DNA from: Ideonella paludis
GTDB taxonomy: Bacteria > Pseudomonadota > Gammaproteobacteria > Burkholderiales > Burkholderiaceae_C
Length of the DNA stretch: 64,000 nt
Assembly (NCBI RefSeq): GCF_018069865.1
Contig: NZ_JAGQDG010000002.1
Location: forward strand, 558,001 to 622,000
Direction of reading: 5' to 3'
Shown here: positions 54,449 to 63,323 of the stretch, in pieces
Numbering within the stretch: the first letter of the stretch is position 1
How the letters are laid out: each line of letters begins with the position of its first letter
The notes under the pieces: generated by a model
Seen by the model: only the letters and a program-made list of their open reading frames with translations
Told to the model about the DNA's origin: nothing
Database searches by the model: none
Made by a program: the position numbers and the translations under genes

Positions 54449-55126
54449 ATGACCGACAGCCCCAAACTCACCGCGCGCCAACAACAGGTGCTGGATTTGG
54501 TGACACGCACCATGGAGCTGACGGGCGCCCCACCCACCCGGGCTGAGATCGCCGCTGAGCTGGGCTTTAAGTCGCCCAACGCCGCTGAAGAGCATTTACA
54601 GGCCTTGGCCCGCAAAGGCGCCATCGAGCTGCTGGGCGGCACCTCGCGCGGCATCCGTTTGCAGGGCCGCACTTTACGCGCGATGAACGAGGCCCGCAGC
54701 CAACAAATGATGCTGCCCCTCCCCAGCCTCGCCCAACTCACCCTGCCCTTGGTGGGCCGGGTGGCGGCAGGCCAGCCCATCTTGGCCCAAGAGCACATTG
54801 AGCAGAACTATGTGCTGGAGGCCAGCCTCTTCCGCACCAAGCCCGATTACCTGCTCAAGGTCAAAGGCTTGAGTATGCGCGATGTGGGCATCATGGACGG
54901 CGACCTGCTGGCTGTGCAGCGTGCCGCCGACGCCCGTAACGGCCAAATTGTGGTGGCGCGTTTGGGCGACGAAGTCACCGTCAAGCGCCTGCACCGCAGC
55001 CGCAGCCAGATTGAGCTGCTGCCCGAGAACCCCGACTTCGCGCCCATCATCGTCACGCCCGAGCGTGAAGACTTCTTCATTGAAGGCATTGCGGTGGGCT
55101 TGGTGCGGCAGAACATGGTGTTCTGA
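54449..55126 (+). CDS. lexA: SOS repressor LexA
   Basis: 225 residues from the ATG at 54449 (a longer frame starts at 54434). Winged-helix DNA-binding domain [51 protein letters not shown]. The self-cleavage site is A107-G108 in [10 protein letters not shown], with catalytic S142 ([14 protein letters not shown]) and K179 (EVTVKRL). RecA filament triggers autocleavage and SOS induction. The upstream SOS boxes fit autoregulation. Confidence 0.97.
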   Translation: MTDSPKLTARQQQVLDLVTRTMELTGAPPTRAEIAAELGFKSPNAAEEHLQALARKGAIELLGGTSRGIRLQGRTLRAMNEARSQQMMLPLPSLAQLTLPLVGRVAAGQPILAQEHIEQNYVLEASLFRTKPDYLLKVKGLSMRDVGIMDGDLLAVQRAADARNGQIVVARLGDEVTVKRLHRSRSQIELLPENPDFAPIIVTPEREDFFIEGIAVGLVRQNMVF

Positions 55127-55137
55127 ACAAGCCGTTA

Positions 55138-56436
55138 TCAAGCAGTTTTGGGGCTGTAGAGCTGGTCGCGCCGCGCCAGCTCCGGAAACAGCCGGGTCCA
55201 GCCCGCGACCACCAACAAAGTGCCCACGCCGCCCACCACCACGGCGCCCACCGGCCCCCACCAAGCGGCGGTCACGCCCGACTCAAACTCGCCAAGCTGA
55301 TTGCTGGCTCCGATGAACACCGAGTTGACAGCCGCCACGCGGCCGCGCATCTCGTCGGGCGTTTCCAGTTGCACCAGCGACTGACGCAACACCACGCTGA
55401 CCATGTCGGAAGCGCCCGACACGGCCAGCGCCACCAGGGCCACGCCGAAGTGAGTGGACAGGCCAAACACAATGGTCGAGACGCCAAACACCGCCACCGC
55501 GCCCAAGAGCCAAGCCCCCGCTTTGCGCTCAATCGGCCGTCGCGCCAGCCACAGGCCCACGACCAGCGCACCGCAAGCCGGTGCGGCCCGCAGCACGCCC
55601 AAGCCCTCGGGACCCGTGTGCAGGATGTCCTTGGCAAAAATGGGCAGCAGGGCCACCGCCCCGCCCAAAAGCACGGCAAACAAGTCGAGTGAGATGGCCC
55701 CCAGCAAAACCGGGCGCTGCCAGATGAAGCGCACGCCGGCGGTCAGCGTCTCGAAGCTGGCCGCGCGCTGCTCGGCCGCTTTTGAGCGGGTGCGAATCGC
55801 CGCCACCCCGAGCACCGCCAAACCCAGCAGCAACAAGCTGGTGCCATACACCGAGGCCGGGCCGCTGCCACTGCGTGGCACAGAGGGCCACACCAGGGCC
55901 AAGAGCTGCGGGCCCCACGCGTAGAGCGCACCGCCCAGCGCGGGGCCGGCCACGATGGCGGCTTGCATGGCGGTGCTGCTGAGGGCCACCGCGCGTGGCA
56001 GCAAGGCAGGCGGCACCAAGGACGGCGTCAGGGCGGACAGGCTGGGCATTTGCAGGGCACGCGCCATGCCCAGCATCACCGAGGTGGCCAGCACCACATC
56101 GCGGTCTATCCACAAACCCCAACTGCCCCACAGCAGCAGCGTGGCCACGGCGGCTTGGATCAGCAAGCTGATGGCCAAGAGGCCGCGCCGGTCATAGCGA
56201 TCCGCCAGGTGGCCAGCCGGCAGCGTCAGCGCCAGGGCCGGCACAAACTGGTAGAGGCCCACGAGGCCCAAATCCCAAGCGCTGCCGGTGAGGTCATACA
56301 TCTGCCAGCCCAAGGCCACCATCAGCATCTGATTGGCCGTGGTGCCACTGATGCGGGCCAGCATCAGCCGTAGATAGTCTGGGAAATCGCGCAGGCGCAG
56401 CGGCGCTGCGGCGTCAGGGGTACTCGCCTCACTCAT
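55138..56436 (-). CDS. Major facilitator superfamily transporter
   Basis: 432 residues, about 12 membrane segments. The MFS loop motif is GHLADRYDRRGLLAISLLIQAA, and RISGTTANQMLMVALGWQMYDLTGSAWDLGLVGLYQFVPAL is typical of the EntS/MFS_3 exporter subgroup. Later helices include RGRVAAVNSVFIGASNQLGEFESGVTAAWWGPVGAVVVGG. The substrate is unknown; drug or siderophore export is the usual role in this subgroup. It ends 11 bp from convergent lexA. Confidence 0.9.
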   Translation of the reverse strand: MSEASTPDAAAPLRLRDFPDYLRLMLARISGTTANQMLMVALGWQMYDLTGSAWDLGLVGLYQFVPALALTLPAGHLADRYDRRGLLAISLLIQAAVATLLLWGSWGLWIDRDVVLATSVMLGMARALQMPSLSALTPSLVPPALLPRAVALSSTAMQAAIVAGPALGGALYAWGPQLLALVWPSVPRSGSGPASVYGTSLLLLGLAVLGVAAIRTRSKAAEQRAASFETLTAGVRFIWQRPVLLGAISLDLFAVLLGGAVALLPIFAKDILHTGPEGLGVLRAAPACGALVVGLWLARRPIERKAGAWLLGAVAVFGVSTIVFGLSTHFGVALVALAVSGASDMVSVVLRQSLVQLETPDEMRGRVAAVNSVFIGASNQLGEFESGVTAAWWGPVGAVVVGGVGTLLVVAGWTRLFPELARRDQLYSPKTA

Positions 56437-56461
56437 GACCCGAGGTTAACGGATGGCGCTG

Positions 56462-58783
56462 TCAGGCCGCTGTCTTGAAGGCCATCAGGGCTTGGTTGCG
56501 CAGCGTGCGCACCAGGCCCAGTTCGCGGTCGCTGAGCGTCAAGGCTTCCTCGCCGTCATAGGCCACATAGATCAAGGCAAAGGGCACGCCCTGGCGCATC
56601 AAGGGCAGCAGCAAAAAACTGCGCGGCGTGTGCTCGCGCAGCCAGGCCGGCAATCGCGGCGCCAAGGTCGAGGCCTGGGCGTCGCTGATCAAGGTGTCTT
56701 TGCCCTTGATGCAAACAGCGGCCAGCAGGTCAGCGGCCAAGCCGCTGCGCAACTCAACGCGGCATTGAGCCCGCAGCGTGTCGACGTCCTCCCCCACTGC
56801 CAAACGGCCCAGCAAACTGCCGGTGGCGGGGTCCCTCAGCGCCAGCACCACGGTGCGAGCGTCCAACGCCTGCTGCAAACCCTGCAGGACCATCAGCAGC
56901 ACGTCGTTGAGCCTGAAGCTGTCGGCGGCCAAAGCGTCGGTCACCTGCTCGATGCTGTGCTCCAACTGCTGCTGGGCCAACTCTGGGTCATGCGGCGCCG
57001 GGCGCTTTGGGGAAGCCAAGCCGCTCAGACGCCTGTCCAGCGGCCCTTGGCCCAGGGGCAAATGCAGGCTGGCGGCCAGTGACACCAACTGCGCCCGGGC
57101 CACTTGAACGGCTGCTTGGATTTGATCGGCCGACAAACCCAGCGCCCGAGCATAGGTGTGCGCCAGACGTGCGATCTCACTGGCAGCGGCTTCGGGCTCC
57201 TGGCTCAAAAGGGTGTCGACCATGTCATGCGCCAAGCGTGTGCGCCAGCGCAGGCGCTCAGGCGTGGTCTGCAAAGCCCTTTTGGGCACATCGCCTTGGG
57301 GCAGGCTCATGGCCTCCAGCAAGCTAGGTGGCAATTGCCAAGCCTCAGCCACGCCGTGGGCCAACTCGTGCAGGCTCAGGCCCAGCACCGAGCGGGCAGC
57401 GTGGTCCGAGGCTGCTGATGCGGGCTGGCCTGAGGCCTGCACGCGCGCGTCAATCTGCCTCGCTTCTTCGGGCAGGTAGTACTGCACCAGCAATCGGCCC
57501 AAGTGGCTGAGCAGGCCGGCCAGAAAGGACTCCTCTCGTTCGGGGCCAATGGGGGTCAACTCATCACACAGCGCGGCGGTCAGCAAAGCCCGCAAGAACA
57601 GGCTGCGCATGCGCTCGGCCTGGGCCTTGTCCTGCATGTGCTCGAGCAACATCACCGACAAAGCCATGTTGCGGATGGCGGCAAAGCCCACCAAGGCGGC
57701 CGCGCGGGCGACCGAGGTCACTTCCGCTGCGTTGGAGCGACGGAACTGCACAGTGTTGACCAAGCGCAGCAGCTTATGGGTCAGCGCCACGTCCTTCATG
57801 ATCTCGTCGGAGAGGGCGCCCAAGCTGCCGGCATCCGAGCCCACGATGCGCTGGATGCGCATGACTGAGTCGCTCAGCGCCGGGAAGTCACCGTGCAAGC
57901 GCATGCGGCGCAGCAAGAAGTGGAGCGTGCTGTGCTGGGCGTCTTGCACCGGAGCCGGGTCAGGCTCCATCCAGCGCGTCAAGGCGGACGCCAACGCAGC
58001 AGCGTCCGCGAAGCGCACGCTGGGGTCTCGGGCCACCGCCCGCAGCACCAAGGAGCGCAGGCCGTCATCGACGGCTTGCCCCGCAGCACTGTGCGCTGCG
58101 CTCGGCCACTGAATGTCATCGTGGATGGCGCTTTGAATGGCACGCCAGGGGTCGCGCTCTTGGCGCAAGGGCTGGCCGCAGAGCAAGTGGCCCAAGACCA
58201 TCCCCGCAGAGTACACGTCCATGGCCGGTGTAGGCGCCAAGCCCTGCGCGGCCTCGGGCGAGATGGTGGAGGGGGTGCCGACGATGCTGCCATCGTGGTC
58301 CTGCGCCATGCGTCCGGCAATGCCGAAGTCCATCACGCGGGGGCGGCCGTCCTCACCCAACAGCACGTTGGAGAGCTTCAGGTCGCGGTGAACAATGCCG
58401 TGCCGGTGGGCAAAGGCCAGCGCCTCCAGCACCGGCAGCATCAAAGCCACGGCCTCTCGAGGCGCCAGCGCACCGTGGTCTCTGAGATGCTCCGTCAAGC
58501 TGCGGCCCTTGACGCGCTCGAGCACGACGAAGGGCTGAGCGCCATCCCGGCCCACATCGTGCACCGCCACGATGCCGGGGTGGTTGAGCCGCGCCATCAA
58601 GCGGGCCTCCCGCAGCCACGCGTCGACCTCTGAGGCCGGCAGATCGCTGCGAAAAAGTTTGAGCGCAACTTCGCGCTGCAGGTTGGGGTCAAACGCACAC
58701 CACACCACCGCCTGCGCGCCCTGCCCCAAAGGCTCTAACAGCCTGAAGCGGCCAACCTGTTGTGTGGGCATGGTGGCCTGCAT
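56462..58783 (-). CDS. Ser/Thr protein kinase with HDOD and GAF-like domains
   Basis: 773 residues. The kinase domain is at about 11-275: Gly loop LGQGAQAVVW, K42 in VALKLF, E59, HRDLKLSN (132-139), DFGIAG (152-157) and GTPSTISPE, all needed for activity. An HDOD domain follows (about 290-520: HGDFPALSDSVMRIQRIVGSDAGSLGALSDEIMKDVALTHKLLRLVNTVQFRR ... GFAAIRNMALSVMLLEHM). The C-terminus is GAF-like (about 620-765). No membrane segment. Its ATG overlaps the stop of the upstream pseudokinase gene (TGATG), so the two are coupled. Confidence 0.9.
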   Translation of the reverse strand: MQATMPTQQVGRFRLLEPLGQGAQAVVWCAFDPNLQREVALKLFRSDLPASEVDAWLREARLMARLNHPGIVAVHDVGRDGAQPFVVLERVKGRSLTEHLRDHGALAPREAVALMLPVLEALAFAHRHGIVHRDLKLSNVLLGEDGRPRVMDFGIAGRMAQDHDGSIVGTPSTISPEAAQGLAPTPAMDVYSAGMVLGHLLCGQPLRQERDPWRAIQSAIHDDIQWPSAAHSAAGQAVDDGLRSLVLRAVARDPSVRFADAAALASALTRWMEPDPAPVQDAQHSTLHFLLRRMRLHGDFPALSDSVMRIQRIVGSDAGSLGALSDEIMKDVALTHKLLRLVNTVQFRRSNAAEVTSVARAAALVGFAAIRNMALSVMLLEHMQDKAQAERMRSLFLRALLTAALCDELTPIGPEREESFLAGLLSHLGRLLVQYYLPEEARQIDARVQASGQPASAASDHAARSVLGLSLHELAHGVAEAWQLPPSLLEAMSLPQGDVPKRALQTTPERLRWRTRLAHDMVDTLLSQEPEAAASEIARLAHTYARALGLSADQIQAAVQVARAQLVSLAASLHLPLGQGPLDRRLSGLASPKRPAPHDPELAQQQLEHSIEQVTDALAADSFRLNDVLLMVLQGLQQALDARTVVLALRDPATGSLLGRLAVGEDVDTLRAQCRVELRSGLAADLLAAVCIKGKDTLISDAQASTLAPRLPAWLREHTPRSFLLLPLMRQGVPFALIYVAYDGEEALTLSDRELGLVRTLRNQALMAFKTAA

Positions 58784-60537
58784 CAGGCGGAGGCCATGCC
58801 CCGCTCCGCCGAGGTACTCCCTGCAGGCGCTGAATCGGCCTGGATCGCGTCTTGAATGTCCTTGGGCGTGATGTGAAGCGCCCGGCCATAGCGGCTGGCC
58901 ACGGCGCTCAGCGCTTGGCCGACCCGTTTAGGCGGCAGGGCCAGTGCATCCATCAGCTCGTTGGCGCAGCTCGCGGTGGCACGCAGGAGGTCGTTGTCAC
59001 CTTCGAGCATCTTCAGCCCCGTGTTGGTGGGCAAGCGGCGAATCATGGTCAGCACCGCTTCGTCAAAGCCCCACTGCCGCACCACTGCCACGCCCAAAGA
59101 CTCCAGGTCGGTGCCCAGCACGGCAAAGGAGGCGGCCTCCGCAGTCATCCCTTGCTCTGCAGAGGTGCCTGCTGCGGACTCTGAGGGATGCATCAGACGG
59201 CGGATCTGCAGGGACTCCTCCGGGAAGTGGTACTGCACCATCATGCGACCCAAGTTCTGCAAGGTGGTGATCAGCGCGATGACCTCGGCGTCGTAGCCCG
59301 CGGGAGCCAGTCGGGTGGCGATGCGGGCGGCGCGCTTCACGCGCTGAATCAGCCGCTCCATTTCCTCAGCGGCCTTTTCGTTCATGGGGCCGGGCCAAGC
59401 CCGCAGGCTCAGGGCAGCACGGCGCACCCCTTCCAAACCGACCATCGAGATGGCACGGCGCAACATCAGCACCGGGCCGTCCCCCGAAACTTGACCACCC
59501 CGCAGTTGCGCCGTGTTGACCACCCGCAGCAGCTCGTAGGTCAAGGCCAAGTCTTCCAAGACGATGGCGGCCAGCTCGTTGGTGCGGCCCTTTTCCAGCA
59601 GGATCAGGTGAGCCACCCGGTCCGCCCCGCCCGGCATGGCGGGCAAGACCCCGACGCTGCGCAAGCGGTCCATCAGAATGGCCAGCGGACCGCCGTTCTG
59701 GTCAGACAGCGTGCTGAGCCAGCCTTCCAAGGCGCGCTGCAGCGAGCGTGCGGTGAGATAGCGCTGCTTTTCTTGGCGATCGGTCGCGCGGTTGACGATG
59801 GCGCGCAAGGGGTCGGGCACGGGCCTGGGCAAGGCCCACGGCAAACGCACAAACTCTGAACCACGCGGCGCCATGCGCCCCATCACCAGGCTGACATCGG
59901 CCTCTTCCAGCGCCGGCTGCCCGGCTAAGGCATGGTGCAAGATCAAGCCCAGGGCCAACACATCGTCCTCGGCGGCATGTCGAGACGCCCGCAGCGACTC
60001 CAAGCCGACCGAGCCATCGGCCGTCTGCGCCCGCGAGGCCACTTCCAAGCCCATGATGCAGACGTTTTGGTCGTCGTCTATCAGCAAATGAAAGGGCTGA
60101 AGGTCTTGGTGGCTGATGCCTGCCTCATGCGCAAACGCCAGCCCGCGGCCAACTTGCGCCGTCCAGGTGGCGACCTCGCCGGGCGGCAGGCCTTTGGTGG
60201 AGATTTTTTCGGCCCAAGTCACCCACTGGCCGCGCTCATAAACCGCATAGGGCCAATGGTCGTGCTCGCCCACTTCCAGCGGCTGCGCCAACTGAGGGTG
60301 GTTGAGCCGGGCGCCGCGACGAACCGCCTCTAGCCAGGCCGCCAAAGCGCCACCGGCTGGCTTATCACGTGGGATATCCAGCATGCATTCAAGCTGGCTG
60401 CGGGTATCCATGCACAACCAGACCATGGTCTTGGCGCTTTTGCCCAGCAGCCTCAGCAATTGGAACCGCCCAAACATGCGCACGGCCTTGCCGGACGAAG
60501 CAGCATTGGGAGGTGGCGGAGCGGACGTGGCGTTCAT
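58783..60537 (-). CDS. Pseudokinase-HDOD protein
   Basis: 584 residues from the ATG at 60537. The kinase-like N-terminal part (about 24-290) has lost the key residues: the Gly loop is LGKSAKTMVW, the VAIK-type lysine is missing (CMLDI), HRDLKxxN is HQDLQPFH, and DFG is MGL (162-164). An HDOD domain follows (LAILMDRLRSVGVLPAMP ... ELAAIVLEDLALTYELLRVVNTAQLRGG ... GLEGVRRAALSLRAW). It is the sister of the downstream active kinase gene and coupled to it, so it may be a regulator or partner subunit. Confidence 0.88.
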   Translation of the reverse strand: MNATSAPPPPNAASSGKAVRMFGRFQLLRLLGKSAKTMVWLCMDTRSQLECMLDIPRDKPAGGALAAWLEAVRRGARLNHPQLAQPLEVGEHDHWPYAVYERGQWVTWAEKISTKGLPPGEVATWTAQVGRGLAFAHEAGISHQDLQPFHLLIDDDQNVCIMGLEVASRAQTADGSVGLESLRASRHAAEDDVLALGLILHHALAGQPALEEADVSLVMGRMAPRGSEFVRLPWALPRPVPDPLRAIVNRATDRQEKQRYLTARSLQRALEGWLSTLSDQNGGPLAILMDRLRSVGVLPAMPGGADRVAHLILLEKGRTNELAAIVLEDLALTYELLRVVNTAQLRGGQVSGDGPVLMLRRAISMVGLEGVRRAALSLRAWPGPMNEKAAEEMERLIQRVKRAARIATRLAPAGYDAEVIALITTLQNLGRMMVQYHFPEESLQIRRLMHPSESAAGTSAEQGMTAEAASFAVLGTDLESLGVAVVRQWGFDEAVLTMIRRLPTNTGLKMLEGDNDLLRATASCANELMDALALPPKRVGQALSAVASRYGRALHITPKDIQDAIQADSAPAGSTSAERGMASA

Positions 60538-60811
60538 GACGAGAAAAGGGGGATTGCCACGGCATTGAACCCTTTGCTTCAGCTTTGTAGCGGCCGGAGT
60601 AGCCAGGGAATCCGTGATCTTTTCCCCGCCTTGGCGGCCATGCCAGAAACCGGAGCACGCGCCCCAGCGGGCCTGCGGGGGGCGTCGGCAACAAAGGGCG
60701 CACCTTTGTGTCAGAATCAACGCGACCCGGTTGGGGTGCGCCGCAAGGCCTGTCATTCGACGAGCAGCGCCACCCTCCATTACGCCGCGGACTCCCCCAC
60801 AGGAATTTCCC

Positions 60812-61138
60812 ATGAGCGATTTGATCAAGCACGTTTCCGACGCTTCATTCGAAGCCGATGTCCTGCAATCCGACAAGCTAGTGCTGGTCGATTACTGGGC
60901 CGAGTGGTGCGGGCCTTGCAAGGCCATTGCCCCCGTTCTGGAAGAGTTGGCCAAGGAATATGGCGCAAGCGTTCAGATCACCAAAATGAACGTCGATGAG
61001 AACCGCGCCATCCCGGCCAAGTTCGGCATCCGTGGCATTCCTACCCTGATGCTGTTCAAGAACGGCCAGTTTGCTGACACCTTGGTGGGCAACCATCCGA
61101 AGGCCAAGATCAAGGCCTTCGTCGACGCTCAACTATAA
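60812..61138 (+). CDS. trxA: Thioredoxin 1
   Basis: 108 residues, start at 60812. Active site WAEWCGPCKAIAPVLEEL with C33 and C36, the buried D27 in LVDYWA, and cis-proline in RGIPTLMLFKNG. Cytosolic dithiol reductant. trxA directly before rho is a conserved proteobacterial order. Confidence 0.97.
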   Translation: MSDLIKHVSDASFEADVLQSDKLVLVDYWAEWCGPCKAIAPVLEELAKEYGASVQITKMNVDENRAIPAKFGIRGIPTLMLFKNGQFADTLVGNHPKAKIKAFVDAQL

Positions 61139-61139
61139 T
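61134..61139 (+). promoter_or_regulatory. Candidate rho promoter -10 inside the trxA stop
   Basis: A perfect TATAAT overlaps the trxA TAA stop (CAACTATAATC). No convincing -35 is seen at 17 bp. If used, the rho transcript would have a leader of about 270 nt (61147-61417), which is free of genes and rich in C-containing stretches as expected for Rho autoregulation. Confidence 0.45.
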
Positions 61140-61417
61140 CACGCCTGTGCTGAGCTTGGTGGGGCGCCCTGCGCCACACCCATCTCGGTCACACCGCAGG
61201 CTCCAGGGCTGCCGGGGTTCGAGCGTCAAGCGCTCGCACCTTCATGCACATTCTTGCTGTGCAGCCCACAGATCCCCCCGACAAGATTTTTCCGCACCGC
61301 ACCCGAGTGGATTGCACCACCCGGACTGCCCAGGCTCAGGATCATCTGAGCCCGCTCTACAGGCCATGCGCCTGCGGCAGCGACGGGCATGGCGGCACAC
61401 CCAGAGGGTGATTTCCG

Positions 61418-62686
61418 ATGCATTTATCTGAACTCAAGGCGCTCCACGTCTCGGCACTGATCGAGATGGGCGAGGCGCTGGAGATCGACAACGTCGCTCG
61501 CCTGCGCAAGCAGGAGCTGATGTTCGCCATCATGAAGAAGCGCGCCAAGGCAGGCGAGCAGGTCTTCGGCGACGGCGTGCTCGAAGTGCTGCCGGACGGC
61601 TTCGGCTTTCTGCGCTCGCTGGACAGCAGCTTCATGGCGTCCACCGACGACATCTACCTCAGCCCCAGCCAAGTGCGGCGCTTCAACCTCCACACCGGCG
61701 ACATGGTCGAGGGTGAGGTGCGCGTCCCCAAGGACGGTGAGCGCTATTTCGCCTTGGTCAAGGTTGACCGCGTCAACGGCCTGACCCCCGAGGAGAACAA
61801 GCACAAGATCATGTTCGAAAACCTGACCCCGCTCTTCCCCAAGGAAGCGTTCAGGTTAGAACGTGAGGGCTTGAAGAAGGCCGATGACAACATCACCGGG
61901 CGCATCGTTGACCTGATCGCCCCCATTGGTAAAGGCCAGCGTGCCCTGATCGTCGCCCAGCCCAAGACCGGCAAGACGATCATGATGCAGAACTTGGCTC
62001 ACGCCTTGGTGGCCAACCACCCGGACGTGCACCTGATCGTGCTACTGGTGGATGAGCGCCCCGAGGAAGTGACCGAAATGCTGCGCACCGTGCGCGGCGA
62101 GGTTATCTCGTCGACCTTCGACGAGCCGGCCGCCCGCCATGTGCAAGTGGCCGAAATGGTGATTGAGCGCGCCAAGCGCTTGGTCGAGCTGAAGAAGGAC
62201 GTGGTGATCCTGCTGGACTCCATCACCCGCTTGGCTCGCGCCTATAACAACGTGCTGCCGTCGTCCGGCAAAGTGTTGAGCGGTGGTGTGGATGCCAACG
62301 CCCTGCAGCGCCCCAAGCGCTTCTTCGGTGCCGCACGCAATGTCGAAGAAGGTGGCTCGCTGACCATCATCGGCACCGCCCTGATCGACACCGGCTCCAA
62401 GATGGACGAGGTGATCTACGAAGAGTTCAAGGGCACGGGCAACTGCGAAATCCACCTGGATCGTCGCATGGCCGAGAAGCGGGTCTACCCGTCCATCCAG
62501 ATCAACCGCTCGGGCACCCGCCGTGAAGAGCTGTTGCTGAAGCCTGAGATCCTGCAAAAGACCTGGATCTTGCGCAAGCTGCTCTACAACATGGACGAGA
62601 TCGAGGCGATGGAGTTCATCCTCGACAAGATGAAGTCCAGCAAGACCAATCTGGACTTCTTCGAGATGATGCGGCGCGGCGGCTGA
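61418..62686 (+). CDS. rho: Transcription termination factor Rho
   Basis: 422 residues. N-terminal RNA-binding part with [24 protein letters not shown] and GFGFLRS. ATPase core with Walker A AQPKTGKT (180-187), [29 protein letters not shown] (Walker B) and [28 protein letters not shown] (Q and R loops). Hexameric RNA helicase ending transcription. Full length and complete. Confidence 0.98.
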   Translation: MHLSELKALHVSALIEMGEALEIDNVARLRKQELMFAIMKKRAKAGEQVFGDGVLEVLPDGFGFLRSLDSSFMASTDDIYLSPSQVRRFNLHTGDMVEGEVRVPKDGERYFALVKVDRVNGLTPEENKHKIMFENLTPLFPKEAFRLEREGLKKADDNITGRIVDLIAPIGKGQRALIVAQPKTGKTIMMQNLAHALVANHPDVHLIVLLVDERPEEVTEMLRTVRGEVISSTFDEPAARHVQVAEMVIERAKRLVELKKDVVILLDSITRLARAYNNVLPSSGKVLSGGVDANALQRPKRFFGAARNVEEGGSLTIIGTALIDTGSKMDEVIYEEFKGTGNCEIHLDRRMAEKRVYPSIQINRSGTRREELLLKPEILQKTWILRKLLYNMDEIEAMEFILDKMKSSKTNLDFFEMMRRGG

Positions 62687-62796
62687 TCGCCTGCTCGCGT
62701 CTGCACAGTAGGATTGACGCAAAGCGGGCGGGGCTAGGCGCGAAGGCGCAGACAGTACACCCCGTACGGCAAGCCAAAGCAACAAAGCCGCGCCTG

Positions 62797-62825
62797 TTTT
62801 GCGTAGGTCCTACATAGGCTATAAT
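62797..62825 (+). promoter_or_regulatory. rpmE2: Candidate promoter of rpmE
   Basis: Perfect -10 TATAAT at 62820-62825, with a weak -35-like TTTTGC at 62797-62802 (17-bp spacer). It leaves a leader of about 130 nt before rpmE. Confidence 0.55.
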
Positions 62826-62963
62826 CCAAGGTTTTACCGTTGTCGGAAAGTGCGCCCACATGGGGTGGCGCGTGGCTCCCGGCTCAACAGCGCGTAAACA
62901 GCAAAGCAGCACAGCAATTTTGCGCTGCGCGACAAGGGGGCGCTTGACCGCGCCAATGAAGAC

Positions 62964-63230
62964 ATGAAAGACGGCATTCACCCGAACTACCGCGACGTTT
63001 GCTTCGTGGACCAGTCCAACGGCTTCAAGTTCGTGACGCGTTCTTGCGCGCCTAGCAAGGAAATGATCAAGCTGGAAGACGGCCGCGAAATGCCGTTGTT
63101 CAAGCTCGAAACTTCCAGCGAGTCGCACCCCTTCTACACCGGCACCCAAAAGAGCGTGGACTCGCTGGGCGGTCGCGTCGAGAAGTTCCGCAACAAGTTT
63201 GCGCGCGTCGGCATCAAGAAGTCTGCTTGA
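62964..63230 (+). CDS. rpmE2: 50S ribosomal protein L31, type B
   Basis: 88 residues: [28 protein letters not shown] ... [33 protein letters not shown]. It lacks the CxxC pair of the zinc-binding type A L31, so it is the zinc-independent B form. A strong intrinsic terminator follows. Confidence 0.97.
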   Translation: MKDGIHPNYRDVCFVDQSNGFKFVTRSCAPSKEMIKLEDGREMPLFKLETSSESHPFYTGTQKSVDSLGGRVEKFRNKFARVGIKKSA

Positions 63231-63249
63231 GTCTTGGCGCTCTCGCGGT

Positions 63250-63276
63250 AAAAAGGCAGCTCAGGCTGCCTTTTTT
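63250..63276 (+). terminator. Intrinsic terminator after rpmE
   Basis: Stem AAAAAGGCAGC (63250-63260), loop TCAG, stem GCTGCC followed by six T (63265-63276). A textbook Rho-independent terminator 20 bp after the L31 stop. Confidence 0.92.
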
Positions 63277-63323
63277 CTTGTCAGCATCGCCACACATCTG
63301 CCTCTCAGCTCTACACCCTTCCA

